Of a stretch of DNA of 64,000 bases, positions 50,751-63,380 are shown in pieces. The DNA comes from Spisula solida (Eukaryota > Mollusca > Bivalvia > Venerida > Mactridae), in the NCBI GenBank assembly GCA_947247005.1, contig OX365948.1, positions 33,670,601 to 33,734,600 of the forward strand, written 5' to 3'. Within the stretch, counting starts at the first letter, position 1. The number at the start of each line of letters is the position of its first letter. The notes under the pieces were generated by a model, which was not told the DNA's origin, did not search any database, and saw only the letters and a program-made list of their open reading frames with translations. The translations under genes were made by a program, and so were the position numbers.

Positions 50751-53700
50751 TTAACCAGATATAAGTTCCTCATCACTGTCTACAATATCATCAGACTCTA
50801 CTTCTCCATCAATAGATGATCGTGCTCGTCTACAGATTGCCACCAAAAATCCCAAAAGTATGAACTGAAACATTATAGTACACGGGTAAGTCAAAATGTT
50901 TGGAAAACTTGATAAATTGTCAAATCATATAGAGAAAATTAAGAAAAGCATACTTTTTGGTATTCTCAAAAACCTGAAGTTCAGACATATGTCTGAAAAC
51001 TTGCATCCATGACAATATGAAATGTATTGTAAAACTACAATATAACTTGATATGACTGGGATCAATTTTGACAAATTGTCTCCTTTATATATTTATTGTT
51101 GTAAGCAATTAAAAGGTACTACTAGGTGATTCATTAATGATTTATGTTATCTTATGCTTGCACAATGACTATCAAGGCCAGAACTTTGGTAAATGTAATG
51201 CATTTGCCTATGACAGTTAACAGAGCATGGTCCTTCAGTTCATTTTTGAGGAATGCAGGATTCATTTCCATCTTATTTTCACAAGTAAATTGCATACATT
51301 GCTCAATGTTGAAACAATAAAAAAATTATAAGGCTTTTTAAGGCTGTATTACCAAAAGAAATGCCCATGTGCACCAGTAATAAGCTGCACCAAAGAACCA
51401 CATCTTGTAGAAAAATCTAGTCAACAATAGGGACATCCGAGTAATCACACATTCATCTGAAACAATAATAACAATGCTTGTTATGTAATAAAAGCATTTA
51501 TTCTCCTCAAATAGTAGCCAAATACTGATTTGGGGTTCAATTTAACTGTGACCTTAGGTTAATCTGCTGATCTCAAAAGCAGTATGTTTCATCTGCATGT
51601 CAAGACCAACCTCTATCAAGTTTGAGAAGTGAAGAATTCAGTGGTAATCAATCAATCTTATTGTGACCAAGGTGCAGTGCGTGCCATCGAGCGTGAAGGA
51701 CAGTAAATAATCACAGAGCAACGGCATTTCATTAAGATTAACGCCTAACTTGGCAAATCCTTGCGATAGCTTGAAGATGACTTGACCAACATGTATGGGG
51801 ATTCTTTGCGTTCCAAATCAGTGATCTACACATGATTTCATTGTTTATGTGATTGTAAGGACTCTGTCAAACTGACGCCATGGTAAACTAAGAATAAACA
51901 GAAGAATTAGGACAGAGTTAGGGATACTCCTCCTTAGTTTCTGAGAAATAAGAGGCATATTTCTGGACGATATGTTCCTGGCGAACTCTACGATCAGTAT
52001 AGATTACAAAACAATAAATCTGTCATTAAATTTGAAAGGAGTTCTTTAGAAATTGCGCCCTAATATTGTTAGTCGGGATTCCTTCTTCACCGGGATGATG
52101 CTACTGTGTAAAGCCAACCGCTTTTTTCAGAGTTGTAATTCCAGTAACGCAACGATACAATTTCTATTCCGCCTTACATTCCAGAGTTGGCTATTTATGA
52201 CTTATTTCTGTATTAAAAGTAAATAAATCGTATACAGTGGGCCGGATATTAGTCCAGAAAGGAACTTGGTGCTGCTCAAACGGTGACACTTAGATTGACG
52301 TCACGTGATGGCCTGCGTCACGCACCCATTACATGAATAAAACTATGTTATAGGTGAATTCGGTCGGAGATATCCTACACTGAATAATGCTAATTTGCTT
52401 TTGAGCCTTGCTGACAAAACAAAATTGCTAGATGAAAAGTCCACGAATATATTGATCACCCCTCATATATAGAGGATCTATCATGAGTTTTGGAAATTTT
52501 ATTAAGCAAGCCTTTGGCGAGCTTAATAATATTTCCTAAACAAGTTTACTATAAGTTTTAATTATATAACTAACAATGTATTGTCACGAATACAGGCCAA
52601 ATCGCACAGTGGAATACAACGCGACAGATCACATTTTCCGTATCATACATGTCTGGTTTTCCGAATCCATATCATGCCTGTCTGACGTGTTATATGCCAA
52701 ACATATGCCAACATCAATGACGTCAAGACGTAAACATTTACCTTTTTATGAATGAAAGTCGCTTTATATGCCGAAAATATGCCTACTTTCATGACGTCAA
52801 TGTATACATATAAAACGCATTTTGCGCGTAAAAGCGCTTATTTCACTTTTGTGGGAATATAATAAAAGGAATATCACTGCAGTTGCGTTGATCCGTTAAG
52901 CCGTATTACCTCTAGTTGCTTGCGCCATACCGCATACGGTATTACACAAGCAACTTGAGGTAATACGGCCCAATGGATCAACACACTGCAGTGATATTCC
53001 GTATATATCAATTGACAACGAGTATTAGATTCTTTATATCTAAGACTCTAATAACATGAAAAAACTTAGGAAAAAAACTCTGCTATAAAAACGACGCCAA
53101 AATTAACGTCATTTGCGGCATAAAATCACTTCATTTAGGAGATTAAGTGATGCCAAATGAACGTTATACTACACACATATAGTATAAGAATACACATACT
53201 TATTATACTAACCCATATACAACCAAAGTCAAGTGATATATATAATAACATACCTTCTCCCTCCTGGGTACTACATTTCTCTACAGAAGTTGAATTTCCT
53301 GTCCCCTACAAAACATATCATTTCATAAATGAAATAACCTTAAAATGAATATCCTACCCTGTCACCTGTAGCCCACAATGGAACAAGAATCATCAAGATG
53401 ACCAATATGTTAACTGCTCACCAGTTTACTATAGCCCCTTGTAACCATAGTTTTAACCCCAGGAACATAATTTGAAAATCTTGGAAGAAGACACCACTCG
53501 TGCTCATGTCAAATATCAAAGCTCTAGACCTCATTATTTAGAACAAGAAAATTCTCAAAAGATTTTACTTCTTCTTTTTGGTCTCAAAACCTTTTTATAC
53601 CATAGACTGAAACCATTCATACATATTTGACAGTGGATCACCCAAGATTATTCCTGTAAAGTTTGGTCAATATCCATTTAGTAGTTTAGTAGGAGACTTT

Positions 53701-56700
53701 CTTTAAAGAAAATATTTATGCACAGCAGACATCCAATAATCCTAATAGCTCACTCACTATATGAGCATTTTGTGTTTTATGTGAGAACGGCTGTGTTTCA
53801 CCTAGCCGAAATGTTAAACAGTTATTGATCTAACACCAAGCCTCACACCACCGGACAAACAGGGTAAACACTGTAATATCCTTATACCCGATACCAACTG
53901 ATAAAGGGCATGGCTATAAATAAAATGAACTAACATAATTACTTAATGTTCATTTTGAAATAATTATTAACAAGTCACTAAGAATTGCAAGCAATACAGA
54001 AGTCCCCTACTGGTTTGTGGCCATTTTCACTGTTACAGTTGCCATAGCGACCAGAATTTTTGTCAGAATTGAAATATTTTTAGACGAGCATAATCCCCTT
54101 ATTGCCCCCTATCCATATATCAAGTTTCATAAACATAGCTTGGAAACTGGTTGAGTTATGACAGAATCCAGATTTGGGCATATTTTCACTATTTCTGTCG
54201 CCATAGCAACCACAATTTTCAGACGTGCATAATCCCCTTATTGCCCCCTATTCACATACCAAGTTTCATAAACCTAGCTTGGAAACTGTTACAGTTATGT
54301 CAGGATCCAGATTTTTTGACGGACAGACTGACGGATAGACGGAGGGCAAACCTATAGTCCCCTCAGGTCAAAAACCGGTAGGGGACTAATAACTTCCAAA
54401 TATAACTAGAAGTTTCGTAAACATAAAAATTGTGTGTACCCACCAAGGGTCATAACTCTAGCAAAAATCATCAGACATAAAATTCGGTATGTATGTAATG
54501 TAAAACTAGGCTTGGTATCAACTAGCCATTGTGATATATGACCAATGGCTTAAGACAACAAGCATGGAAAACTTTGTGACATCTATCCGGAAATAGAGCA
54601 CAAAATCAACATGTCTGCCCCACTATCGGTATATGTAGGACACGGTGGTTTCATTTGATCCTTGAAATTCGGGAAAAAAACACATTTTAACCCTAATGAT
54701 TTTGGTTTAAACAGTCGTTTTCTCTTAAAAGCATGGGTATAGTTTGCCTATAAAATCATAGAATTTAGTCAAAAGTATCAAAATGACCCTTCAGATTCAG
54801 AAACAAGTGGAACCCCTGGGTGACATAATAAATGTATAAATATAAGAATCTACTTACATGATTTATGAAATGTTGACTTCCGTATGAAGAGTATTGTGGT
54901 GTCAGCTCATACAGTATAATATTAATACCAAGCTGTATAAACATCAGTATCATACACATCATCAATATACCTTGTGGACGTGTTCTCCTCGGTCGTATCT
55001 TATACATCTATATAACATAAACAAATCTTGATTTATTATAGTCACTCCTATTTAAGGTGCAATTAATTTAGCTTATGGGACACATTGATCAGAGCTGTCA
55101 TTGATTCAATCAAAGACATATCCATGATTCCGATATGATAAGTATCAACGATTCATTGATACAATGACTTGCACTTACTGTAAACCAATTTACTTTCGCG
55201 AATACTAACTTTCGCGTTTTGCTGATCGTGGGCATATTCGGGACTACAAATTTTTGCGTTTTTAAGTTTCCTGCAGTGTCCATAATAATGTTTTAAGCAC
55301 TTTCGCGGCAACTTAATTTCGCAAAATCCTACCATTCGCGAACTCCGCGAAACTAAATCACGCAAAATAATTTCTAGGTTTACAGTATAGGTGAATCAAG
55401 ACAGGCACATCAGTCATGGTTCATTCAGTTAGCCCTGCTACATTGTATATATTGGATATAGATTCAGCTTTATCAGTTTTTTTATGACCAATTTTGACAA
55501 TATGTAAACTTCTCATTAATCAAGAAATGTGCTTTGTGCAGGGAAAATGATGATTATGAGTGGTTCCAACCATTTCCTCATGTATAGATATTTGAAACTG
55601 TGAATCGATAATCAATCGGCCAAAAAATATTGTTGTTACATCGATATAGTTTCTATCGATGACAGCTGTAACATTGATGGGATTATGTTAACTAGCTGAC
55701 TGCTATCCTTTAATTGCAGACACCTTTCTTGGTATCATTATTTAACTTGCTGGTGGCTCAACAACCAGTTACCGGTATCTCAGAATGAACCCAAACCAGG
55801 ATTCAAACCTCCAACCTCCAGTTTCCAAGGTCAATGCTGTAGAGGTGGTATAATACATATAACTCGTATGACACCAATAGCAATAATACAAGTTGTTTTA
55901 TAAGTATTGTAAATAGAAATATAGATACATTCATTCATTCATACAATCAAATCTAAATATTGGAAATGAGAAAATTCACATTTAACATAGAGTTAGTAAC
56001 TAGCAAAATCCTATAGATGAACAAGTATATGTACCTCGTAAAACTAACACATGCAAGTCTAACTAAAAAAAGATTCTCATTGAAAACTTAAACATGAAAT
56101 TGAGCACAATTTTAACAAATATGCAACTTCACTTATAAATCAGTGTAATTAATTGAAATGATTGATATACTGATTCCACCACTCACCCTTAAACAGAAGA
56201 ACCAAATTCCAATATTTCTGATTCCTGCCATAGAACACATCACAAGGTAGACAACCAACGCTCCAAACAGTATGTAGTCTAGTGGGAATACCTGTCACAA
56301 TATGACAAAATCATCAAGTTACCAATCATACAATCACCAGGGTACTGTTTTATCAAAATACCTATTGAAATATTAAATTTACAGTCATTTTTATATATTT
56401 TTTTTAAAGCTACAAATAATGGTAATGGGTTGTACAAAATAATTATGATTTAGGCAACAAACACCTGCAAACCATATTTGTCCCAAATGTGTTGGTTTTG
56501 AAGAATAATTAGGAATTTACATTTGAACATTTACATTTCTGTAACTGCTTTGGCAGTACCCTGGCCACATTGTCATAATACCAACAACATGTGGCTATCA
56601 AGTGCAGAGACAATACATTTGTGTTGAATACCATTAAACCTATCCAACACAAAGCTAATAAGAGGGAAGATACATTTCAAATGAATTTTGTTACAAGATA

Positions 56701-59700
56701 ATTTTAAGTCCATTTCTGAACTTAGATTGTCTCCCCTAGATTGTATCTCCTCCATATTATATCTTGGAAAACATGGGAACGTGTACTGATATGATGTATG
56801 ATGAAGTAAAGGTTAAGAACTCAAGTTCTCACTAATAACTGGTTTCTCTACTATTTCCAAAGCATTAAATGTAAACAGAACATTAACCAACCTGTTGACT
56901 GAACACTAACACAATATCCACAGGATTAGGCAGTGTGGGTTTAGGTAAGGCATATCCAAGTTTTGGACCCAGACTGTTCATTGTCTTGTCAATACTGAAA
57001 CAGTAAAATTATAAATGGAATTTCAAAGCTCTCCTAATCACATGGAAATGGATCCCATCAGGAATGAGGTGTCGAGAATGATTAAAAAAAGTTGTAAGAA
57101 CTCATTTCACAATTGAGCTAAAATAAATTTGTACAAACAATTTCATCACACCATCCATGCTAAAATTAATTAGTTTTAAATACAAAAGCATGTGTTTATG
57201 TACATGCCATGCTATTCTAAATTTCTATTTCAAATTCTGACCGATGGAATGTGAGTCATATAAATGCTATCTAGACACAAGTATCTGAGCACTAAATCTG
57301 TACAGCAAACACCAGTCCTGTTCCTTGGATATCGTTTGCTAGTCCCATATTTTTAATGGGATTACCTTTCACCAACTAAAACATACACATGTATGGCTGA
57401 ACGTTGCCCAAACTTGCTCTTTTTGAACTCCAAACTTCCCTACATGTGAAAGTTATGATCATAACCCATGCCACGAAAGAACACAATGCTGTATGGACTG
57501 TGCTAACCAGGAGGGCATCGGTGGTTTTTCATACTTACTACAAACGACTACAGAATCAGTATTCTAAGTCAACCCTATCTCCACTTACTTAGTCAACAGC
57601 AGTGACAGAAACACTAGAATTGCAAGAAGAATAAGAAGAATTCCAAACACGACAGCAAATGGTCGGAAGAACATCAAACATTTTTGACAACAAGTGTCTC
57701 GTGCTTCGAGATGGCGCTCTTGTCTATCCATCAATGCTTCGGATTCCTCGAGGTCCGAGATTCTGGATGCATCTCGACTTGACATTCCTCGTCTTCCAGT
57801 GTACTGTGTATACAAAATCACATACTAGTTACTTAATTATCAATAAGTTATAAAGTGTGCTAGTCTCAACAAATATTAAAGGAACAAGAGATGTTTGTAA
57901 AACATGTATGCCCAAATGGCAGCCAATAGTCAGAAATGGTAAATGTCACAGTCTACACATAGTCAAATGCCTTTTTGATATCAATATGTGTAAGAACTTG
58001 GGAAAAAAAATGTTTCAAAAGAAAGCAAAAACAGAAAGCAAATCACAGACATTGTTTTATAGTTTAAAAAGATATAAATTCCTGAACCTAGATATTTACT
58101 TATATCTTTATAGTGTCTTGTGTTACTAACTACATATTGATTATAACCTTGTTTATGTCGACCAGGTATATAAAAACACCAAATCAATAATATATATAAA
58201 TTTTTAAATATTTCTTAATGTGTCTTACTATTAATGCATTCAACTAACAGAATAAAATATTAAATACAAATTAGTTTAGAAACATGTTTGGTAAAATGGA
58301 TGAATGAAAACAGAAAAATTTAATCAATTGCCATTTAAGTCCTTTTCTAAGGTTCTCATTAAAATATAAACTAAATGATGGTGGCGTAAAAGCATATTGA
58401 AACGCTTCAATGCAAAATCTTAGTAAACAACTGAACATTCTTGACTGACCTTATCCCTAATAGACTGTATCTTATCTCGAGTTTCAGATTTTCTATTCTG
58501 TACGTCAAGTCTCTCTTTCCTCACACTACGAGATCCACGTATTAGGTCAATAGGAAGTGATGCCATTCCATATGCCTGAAAGAAACATATATGTAAAACA
58601 AGAGATGTTTGTAAAACATGTATGCCCCAATGACACCCCAATAGTCAGAAATGGTAAAGGTTACAGTGACCTTTAACCTACTGACCTCAAAATCAATAGG
58701 GGTCATCTACTGTTGATGACCAACCTTCTTGTAAAGTTTGAAGATCCTGGGCGAAGCGTTTATTGAGTTATTGAACGGAAACCATTTGAATAGTCAGAAA
58801 CGGTAAAGGTTACAGTGACCTTGACCTATTGACCTCAAAATAAGTTTGAAGATCCTAGGAGAAAGCATTCTAGAGTTATTGAACAGAAACCATTAGATAC
58901 AACCGACAGACCGACAGACGGACCACCCGACCGACCTGTGCAAAGCAATATACCCCTCATCAAAAATGGGGGGGGGGGGGGCATAATAAAATTGACAAAT
59001 CTATCTATGGCATCCTTTTTTCCACTTTTATTCCTTTTTACCAGAACAAATTACCACTGTACAGGAAAGTGATTTTTGATGTGTGTGGCATAATTATCAT
59101 GAAGTACAATAAGAAACGTGACCTATGACTTACTGTGTAGGAGAATACTGCCAGCATACCAACCAGGCTGAGAATACTGATCACAAATGATAAACTGTTC
59201 TCCACCCCTGAAAACACATTAAATTTGTTTATTTTTTGTTTATTTGGTTAACACCATTTTTCCATCAACAATTTTTCAGTTATTTATGGCGGCCTATTTA
59301 CCAAACCAGTTTTCATGAACTGTATATGAACCACTACTACCTTACCTTTTCATAAAGAACCAGCCAATTCTCTACAGATAGAGGAAAATCGTCAAAAAAA
59401 TGTAGATAAAGAGTAGTAGTATAAACTGTTAATATTGCTGATTTGTGTTTCTATACAGTATGAGTGTAATGGATGATACCAATACCATTCAATAGTATGC
59501 CACTGAACTCAAATTATTTAAATTATCAATGCCTACCAGATTATAGACATGTCCGGTGCTGCAGGAGTTTGTCTAGCTCTTTTTTTGATTATAGACAGCT
59601 TGGTTTATTTAACTGTTTACTCTACAGTGATGTATTCTGATGAATCTATAGTGATGTATTTTGATGAATCTATAGTGATGTATTCTGATGTATTTATAAC

Positions 59701-62700
59701 ATTTCCTGACAGATACAGTTCAATGCATTCACTTTAAGTCCAATGCAGATACGATATGACAACAAGCACATGTTGTTGCTGTTGAATTTTGAATAACTGG
59801 TATGAAGATGGTAATGTACATAGTATATGTAGTTATGAATGGATCTATGGAGTAAAGGATAAAATGATTATGACACCAGAAATACTAATATTATAAAATG
59901 ATAACATCATTTAAGGACTCTAGGGGTGTCAAATTACATTTGTACATTGGAGATTTTATATAGATTTCAGGCAGATTTTTTTCTACCACTACCTAGACAT
60001 TTAAAATGGTGCAAATCATCAAAAAACTTACAGTTGCTTTCCATATCAAATAAAGCTTCAAGTTTTTCCCAGTCTGTAGAGTTATTCTTCTGTGGTATTT
60101 TCTTTGTATGAACAAGAGCCCTATAAACACAAGAGAAATACATCTACTACTGTCTACATACATGTAATATATAAATTTGTACATAAATATATTGAACACC
60201 ATTTCAAACATATCCGGTACCTGTCCAAGAAATTAAATGTACAAATGGATCAAGTTTTACTTTGCTGTACAGTATGGAGAATATGACTTGATCCTGACCT
60301 TTATGCATGAATATATTACAAGGTTCTTGCGTTAAATATATCAATTTCCGCAGGCAAATCATGCAATGTCGGTCCTTTAGATTTGTGTTTGTATTACACC
60401 TTGAGCTTCTTCGGGATAATACCCGATTATGAAAACATACAGCTATAGACACTATAGCAGCTTATAATTATGCTAATAGAAGGTCGAGGATCAGGCCATA
60501 GTCTTAATACTATACATATATAATACACTCTGTCAAATTGAAACATGAGTCATTAAACCAAGATCATGATAGCCCTATATCTCTCACTTGAGTAAAATGG
60601 CACAGAACTACTATAATAAATACTACATAACCTTTCAAACTATAGACCACTGCTTGTAAAGTTATTCTTTACGACTGTATAGAAGTGGCCACAGTTTAGA
60701 CCCTCGAGAAATATTTCAAACAATCTTGGTAGACAACCTCTAGATGAAACTTCACAAACCTATCATTTTGAAAGCTATCCAACCTTGCACTTTCAGATTA
60801 AAATATTTTACACTTTTATGTAAATAAAACAGGCAAAAACTGTTATGTTTCAATACAGGCAACTAATTACAGTAAAACCTCGTTATCTCGAGGACCCATC
60901 GGGACAAGCCAAATGCTCAAGTTAAGCCAGGTGCTCGAAATATCCGAATTCTATGATGAATTGTTGTTATGACTAAGTGTAACTGTGTTTATAATGAAAA
61001 CACGTATGATACATATATTTGGTTGTAATTACGAATAGTGTCATTGTTTATCAAGTCTATACGCAATTTGAATGGTGTGGACATTTGCCGAATTCAACAA
61101 ATTGCATATGAAAGTCGTAATGAATCATTTAACATTAAATATCCAACTCCATTTAACGGTTGTAATAAAAGTTCGCATCGGCAAAAAGATAACATTACCC
61201 AAAGCGCACGATAGATCCTACATGTTTGAACAAACACCCACGCACAAAAATCGCACGTGATAAAATAAAACCCGGATGCAAAGTCGATCCAGTTTTCAGC
61301 ACAGGGATACGGCTCATTGAGTAAAAAACATGCACTATATTATCTATGATAATTTATTTAGGACAAGATGTTTAGCTGAATGAGTTATATCCCTGTGGTT
61401 TCCAATTGAAACGCGCGCGACAATTTGGAGACATCAAACGCGGCGGTCTTTCGACTGACTTCAAACAAGCCGCACATCAAAGAAATTGCCGGTACAGTTG
61501 GGAGTAGTGTAACGTCAAAGTTCCATACCGCGGTATGAATTCGCCAATCTCCGCTTAGTGTAGATTCAATTGACATTTAATTTGCTACTTTACAAAGTCA
61601 ACTAATTTTTTGTTCTTCTTCGATAAGAATTGGATTTAATTGCGGACTTGATTGACTTCACTTATTCAGTATCGGACACGTGAAATTGCACCGTACGTAA
61701 GCTTACATTTGCAGGTTTTCATGAAATACGGGGTATGAAAAAGTTTTGAAATGATTTTGATTTGCAGTTTTATAACGGACGGAGCCTAAATATTTAAGAT
61801 TCTACATGTACGTCGGTTTATCTTACGATAATTAAAAGTCTGTGCGAGTCAGTACGTTCGAAGCAACGATGTTGCATTTAATAATTCTATTTCTCGTATG
61901 TGTTAAAGTTCCCAATTGTTGCCTATTGAACTTGTTCTGAAACGTATGTGTTGTTTAAATCACGCTCATTAATTAAATATCTTCTACTTTGTGTTTAATA
62001 TAACGAATCGAAAATATGGAAATCAATTTAAGTGTTAGGGATTACGCTATTGTCATAAAATGTGATTATAACTATGTGTGAAAAATACAGACTGTAACAA
62101 AATTTAGTATGACATTTTTCGGAGGTGTGAAATTTCGCTCGGATGATTGCCTCGAGATAAGGTAATTAATTATCGTTGAAAATTGTTGATTGGACCGACA
62201 CCTGCGCTCGAATTAGACCGGATGCTCGTAATAACTTTACTCGAGTTAGAGGGATAAATTAATGTACAATATAGAGCAAATTCGTCGGGACTTTGAAATT
62301 TGCTCGAATTAGGTCGGTTGCTCGAATAATCGCTGCTCGTATTACCGAGGTTTTACTGTAGTCATTTCATGTTAAAGGACACTGTGACTTTGACCTATTA
62401 ACTACTAATGTTCAACATTAAAGCCTTCTTACTAAATGTGAGGGCCACAAAATTCAGTGTACTTTAGTTAACAGTATGAAATGGACTGGTCTCCTGAGGG
62501 ACAGACCTGACATTGTTTTGTGTTTGTTTGTGTTCAAATGAAAAACATAAGTGCATGTCACGCAGTTACCCCCCTCATGTGCAAAGCAATATACTCTCAC
62601 TTTTTAGATGTGGGGGATAATAAAAGATCAAAGACAGTATAAATATTACCCAATTAAGAGTAAGACGGACACAAGAACCAGGGTGACAATAGAATACTTC

Positions 62701-62717
62701 AGTGCTCCACAACATCT
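50751..62717 (-). CDS. LMBRD1: LMBR1 domain-containing protein 1, lysosomal cobalamin transport escort protein (11 exons, N-terminus missing)
   Basis: LMBD1 is a multi-pass lysosomal membrane protein that works with ABCD4 to export vitamin B12 to the cytosol. Exons in coding order: 62717-62650, 60120-60032, 59207-59134, 58575-58450, 57803-57589, 56994-56892, 56291-56187, 55007-54858, 53305-53254, 51456-51353, 50864-50751. Sites are GT/AG and phases fit throughout. The 399 residues match the C-terminal three quarters of the human protein. Landmarks: CCGALKYSIVTL helix, NNSTDWEKLEALF, LSLVGMLAVFSYTAYGMASL, DLIRGSRSVRKERL, RQERHLEARD, a hydrophobic FGILLILLAILVFLSLLL helix, VFPLDYILFGAL, SMAGIRNIGIWFF, YKIRPRRTRPQ, LTPQYSSYGSQHF, KMWFFGAAYYW, and an acidic tail ending DSDEELISG. 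The first exons, with roughly 120-140 residues and the N-terminal helices, must lie beyond base 64000. Confidence 0.93.
52868..53000. repeat. Foldback with about 60-bp arms
   Basis: GGAATATCACTGCAGTTGCG ... TTGATCCGTTAAGCCGTATT ... AGTTGCTTG pairs with CAAGCAACTTGAGGTAATAC ... CAACACACTGCAGTGATATT around a GCCATACCGCATACGG centre. A second foldback-like stretch with centre AAGCCTTTGGCGAGCTT is at about 52485-52535. LMBRD1 intron between exons 53254 and 51456. Confidence 0.85.
53254..53305 (-). CDS. LMBRD1: LMBRD1 52-nt exon in a loop region
   Basis: Encodes GTGNSTSVEKCSTQEGE plus one base. It is needed to bring the neighbouring exons (phase 0 and phase 1) into frame, and it matches the human GNST...KRC region. 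NST is a possible N-glycosylation site, and the Cys may pair with the next exon's DEC Cys. It is missed by ORF tools because of its size. Confidence 0.88.
53997..54388 (-). repeat. CCCCTACCAGTTTTTGACCG family, copy 3 (inverted)
   Basis: Reads CAAAAACCGGTAGGGGAC at the right edge and GAAGTCCCCTACTGGTTTG at the left. The inner TTGCCCCCTAT(C/T)CA(T/C)AT segment occurs twice (about 54100 and 54240), so part of the element is duplicated. LMBRD1 intron. Confidence 0.75.
55178..55385. mobile_element. 208-bp MITE, CTGTAAACC ends, TA target site
   Basis: CTGTAAACCAATTTACTTTC and TCTAGGTTTACAG form the ends, with TA outside. Inside are TTCGCG / CGCGAA repeats as in 47675-48512. LMBRD1 intron between exons 56187 and 55007. 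Confidence 0.8.
58598..58985 (-). repeat. Dispersed repeat (GTTACAGTGACCTT family) with G-run
   Basis: Inverted relative of 30446-30790. Starts AACAAGAGATGTTTGTAAAA and ends in CCCCTCATCAAAAATGGG followed by a run of G. GTTACAGTGACCTT occurs twice. The opening AAGAGATGTTTGTAAAACAT also occurs at 57886. LMBRD1 intron, starting 23 bp upstream of the 58450-58575 exon. Confidence 0.65.
59628..59699. repeat. 24-bp tandem repeat, three copies
   Basis: TGATGTATT(C/T)TGATGAATCTATAG repeats three times, the last one degenerate. LMBRD1 intron. Confidence 0.8.
60870..62358. mobile_element. 1.49-kb pogo/Tigger-like element, non-autonomous
   Basis: Starts CAGTAAAACCTCGTTATCTC and ends TACCGAGGTTTTACTG, with TA on both sides. 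CTCGA motifs recur near both ends (GTGCTCGAAATATCC; TTGCTCGAATAATCG). CAGTAAAACCTCG ends with a TA target are characteristic of pogo/Tigger-type mariner relatives. No transposase frame is seen in the 1.5 kb, so it is a deletion derivative. LMBRD1 intron between exons 62650 and 60120. Confidence 0.82.
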
Positions 62718-62744
62718 CTGTAAAACAATAAGATGACCAATTAT

Positions 62745-63380
62745 AGTATAATCATCATTTTAAACTATGTATAACCGCATATAAGGCAATATTGATCATA
62801 GCATAATCATCATTTACTATGTATAACCGCATATAAGGCAATATTGATTATAGCATAATCATCATTTACTATGTATAACCGCATATAAGGCAATATTGAT
62901 CATAGCATAATCATCATTCACTACGTATAAGCGCATATAAGGCAATATTGATTATAGCAAAATCATCATTTTAAACTATGTATAACCGCATATAAGGCAA
63001 TATTGATCATAGCATAATCATCATTTACTATGTATAACCGCATATAAGGCAATATTGATTATAGCATAATCATCATTTTAAACTATGTATAACCGCATAT
63101 AAGGCAATATTGATCATAGCATAATCCTCATTTACTATGTATAACTGCATATAAGGCAATATTGATTATAGCATAATCATCATTTACTATGTATAACCGC
63201 ATATAAGGCAATATTGATTATAGCATAATCATCATTTACCATGTATAACTGCATATAAGGCAATATTGATCATAGCATAATCATCATTTACTATTTATAA
63301 CCGCATATAAGGCAATATTGATTATAGCATAATCATCATTTACTATGTATAAATGCATAAAAGGCAATATTGATTATAAG
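62745..63380. repeat. ~52-58-bp tandem repeat, about 12 copies
   Basis: The unit contains ATAATCATCATTTACTATGT, ATAACCGCATATAAGGCAAT and ATTGAT(C/T)ATAGC, with two length forms (TTTACTATG or TTTTAAACTATG). It lies in the LMBRD1 intron directly upstream of the 62650-62717 exon, starting about 30 bp from its acceptor. Confidence 0.9.

Noticed and set aside
59926..60211. Short plus and minus frames overlapping the LMBRD1 exon at 60032-60120
   Set aside because: Shadows of the exon in other frames, with no conserved content.
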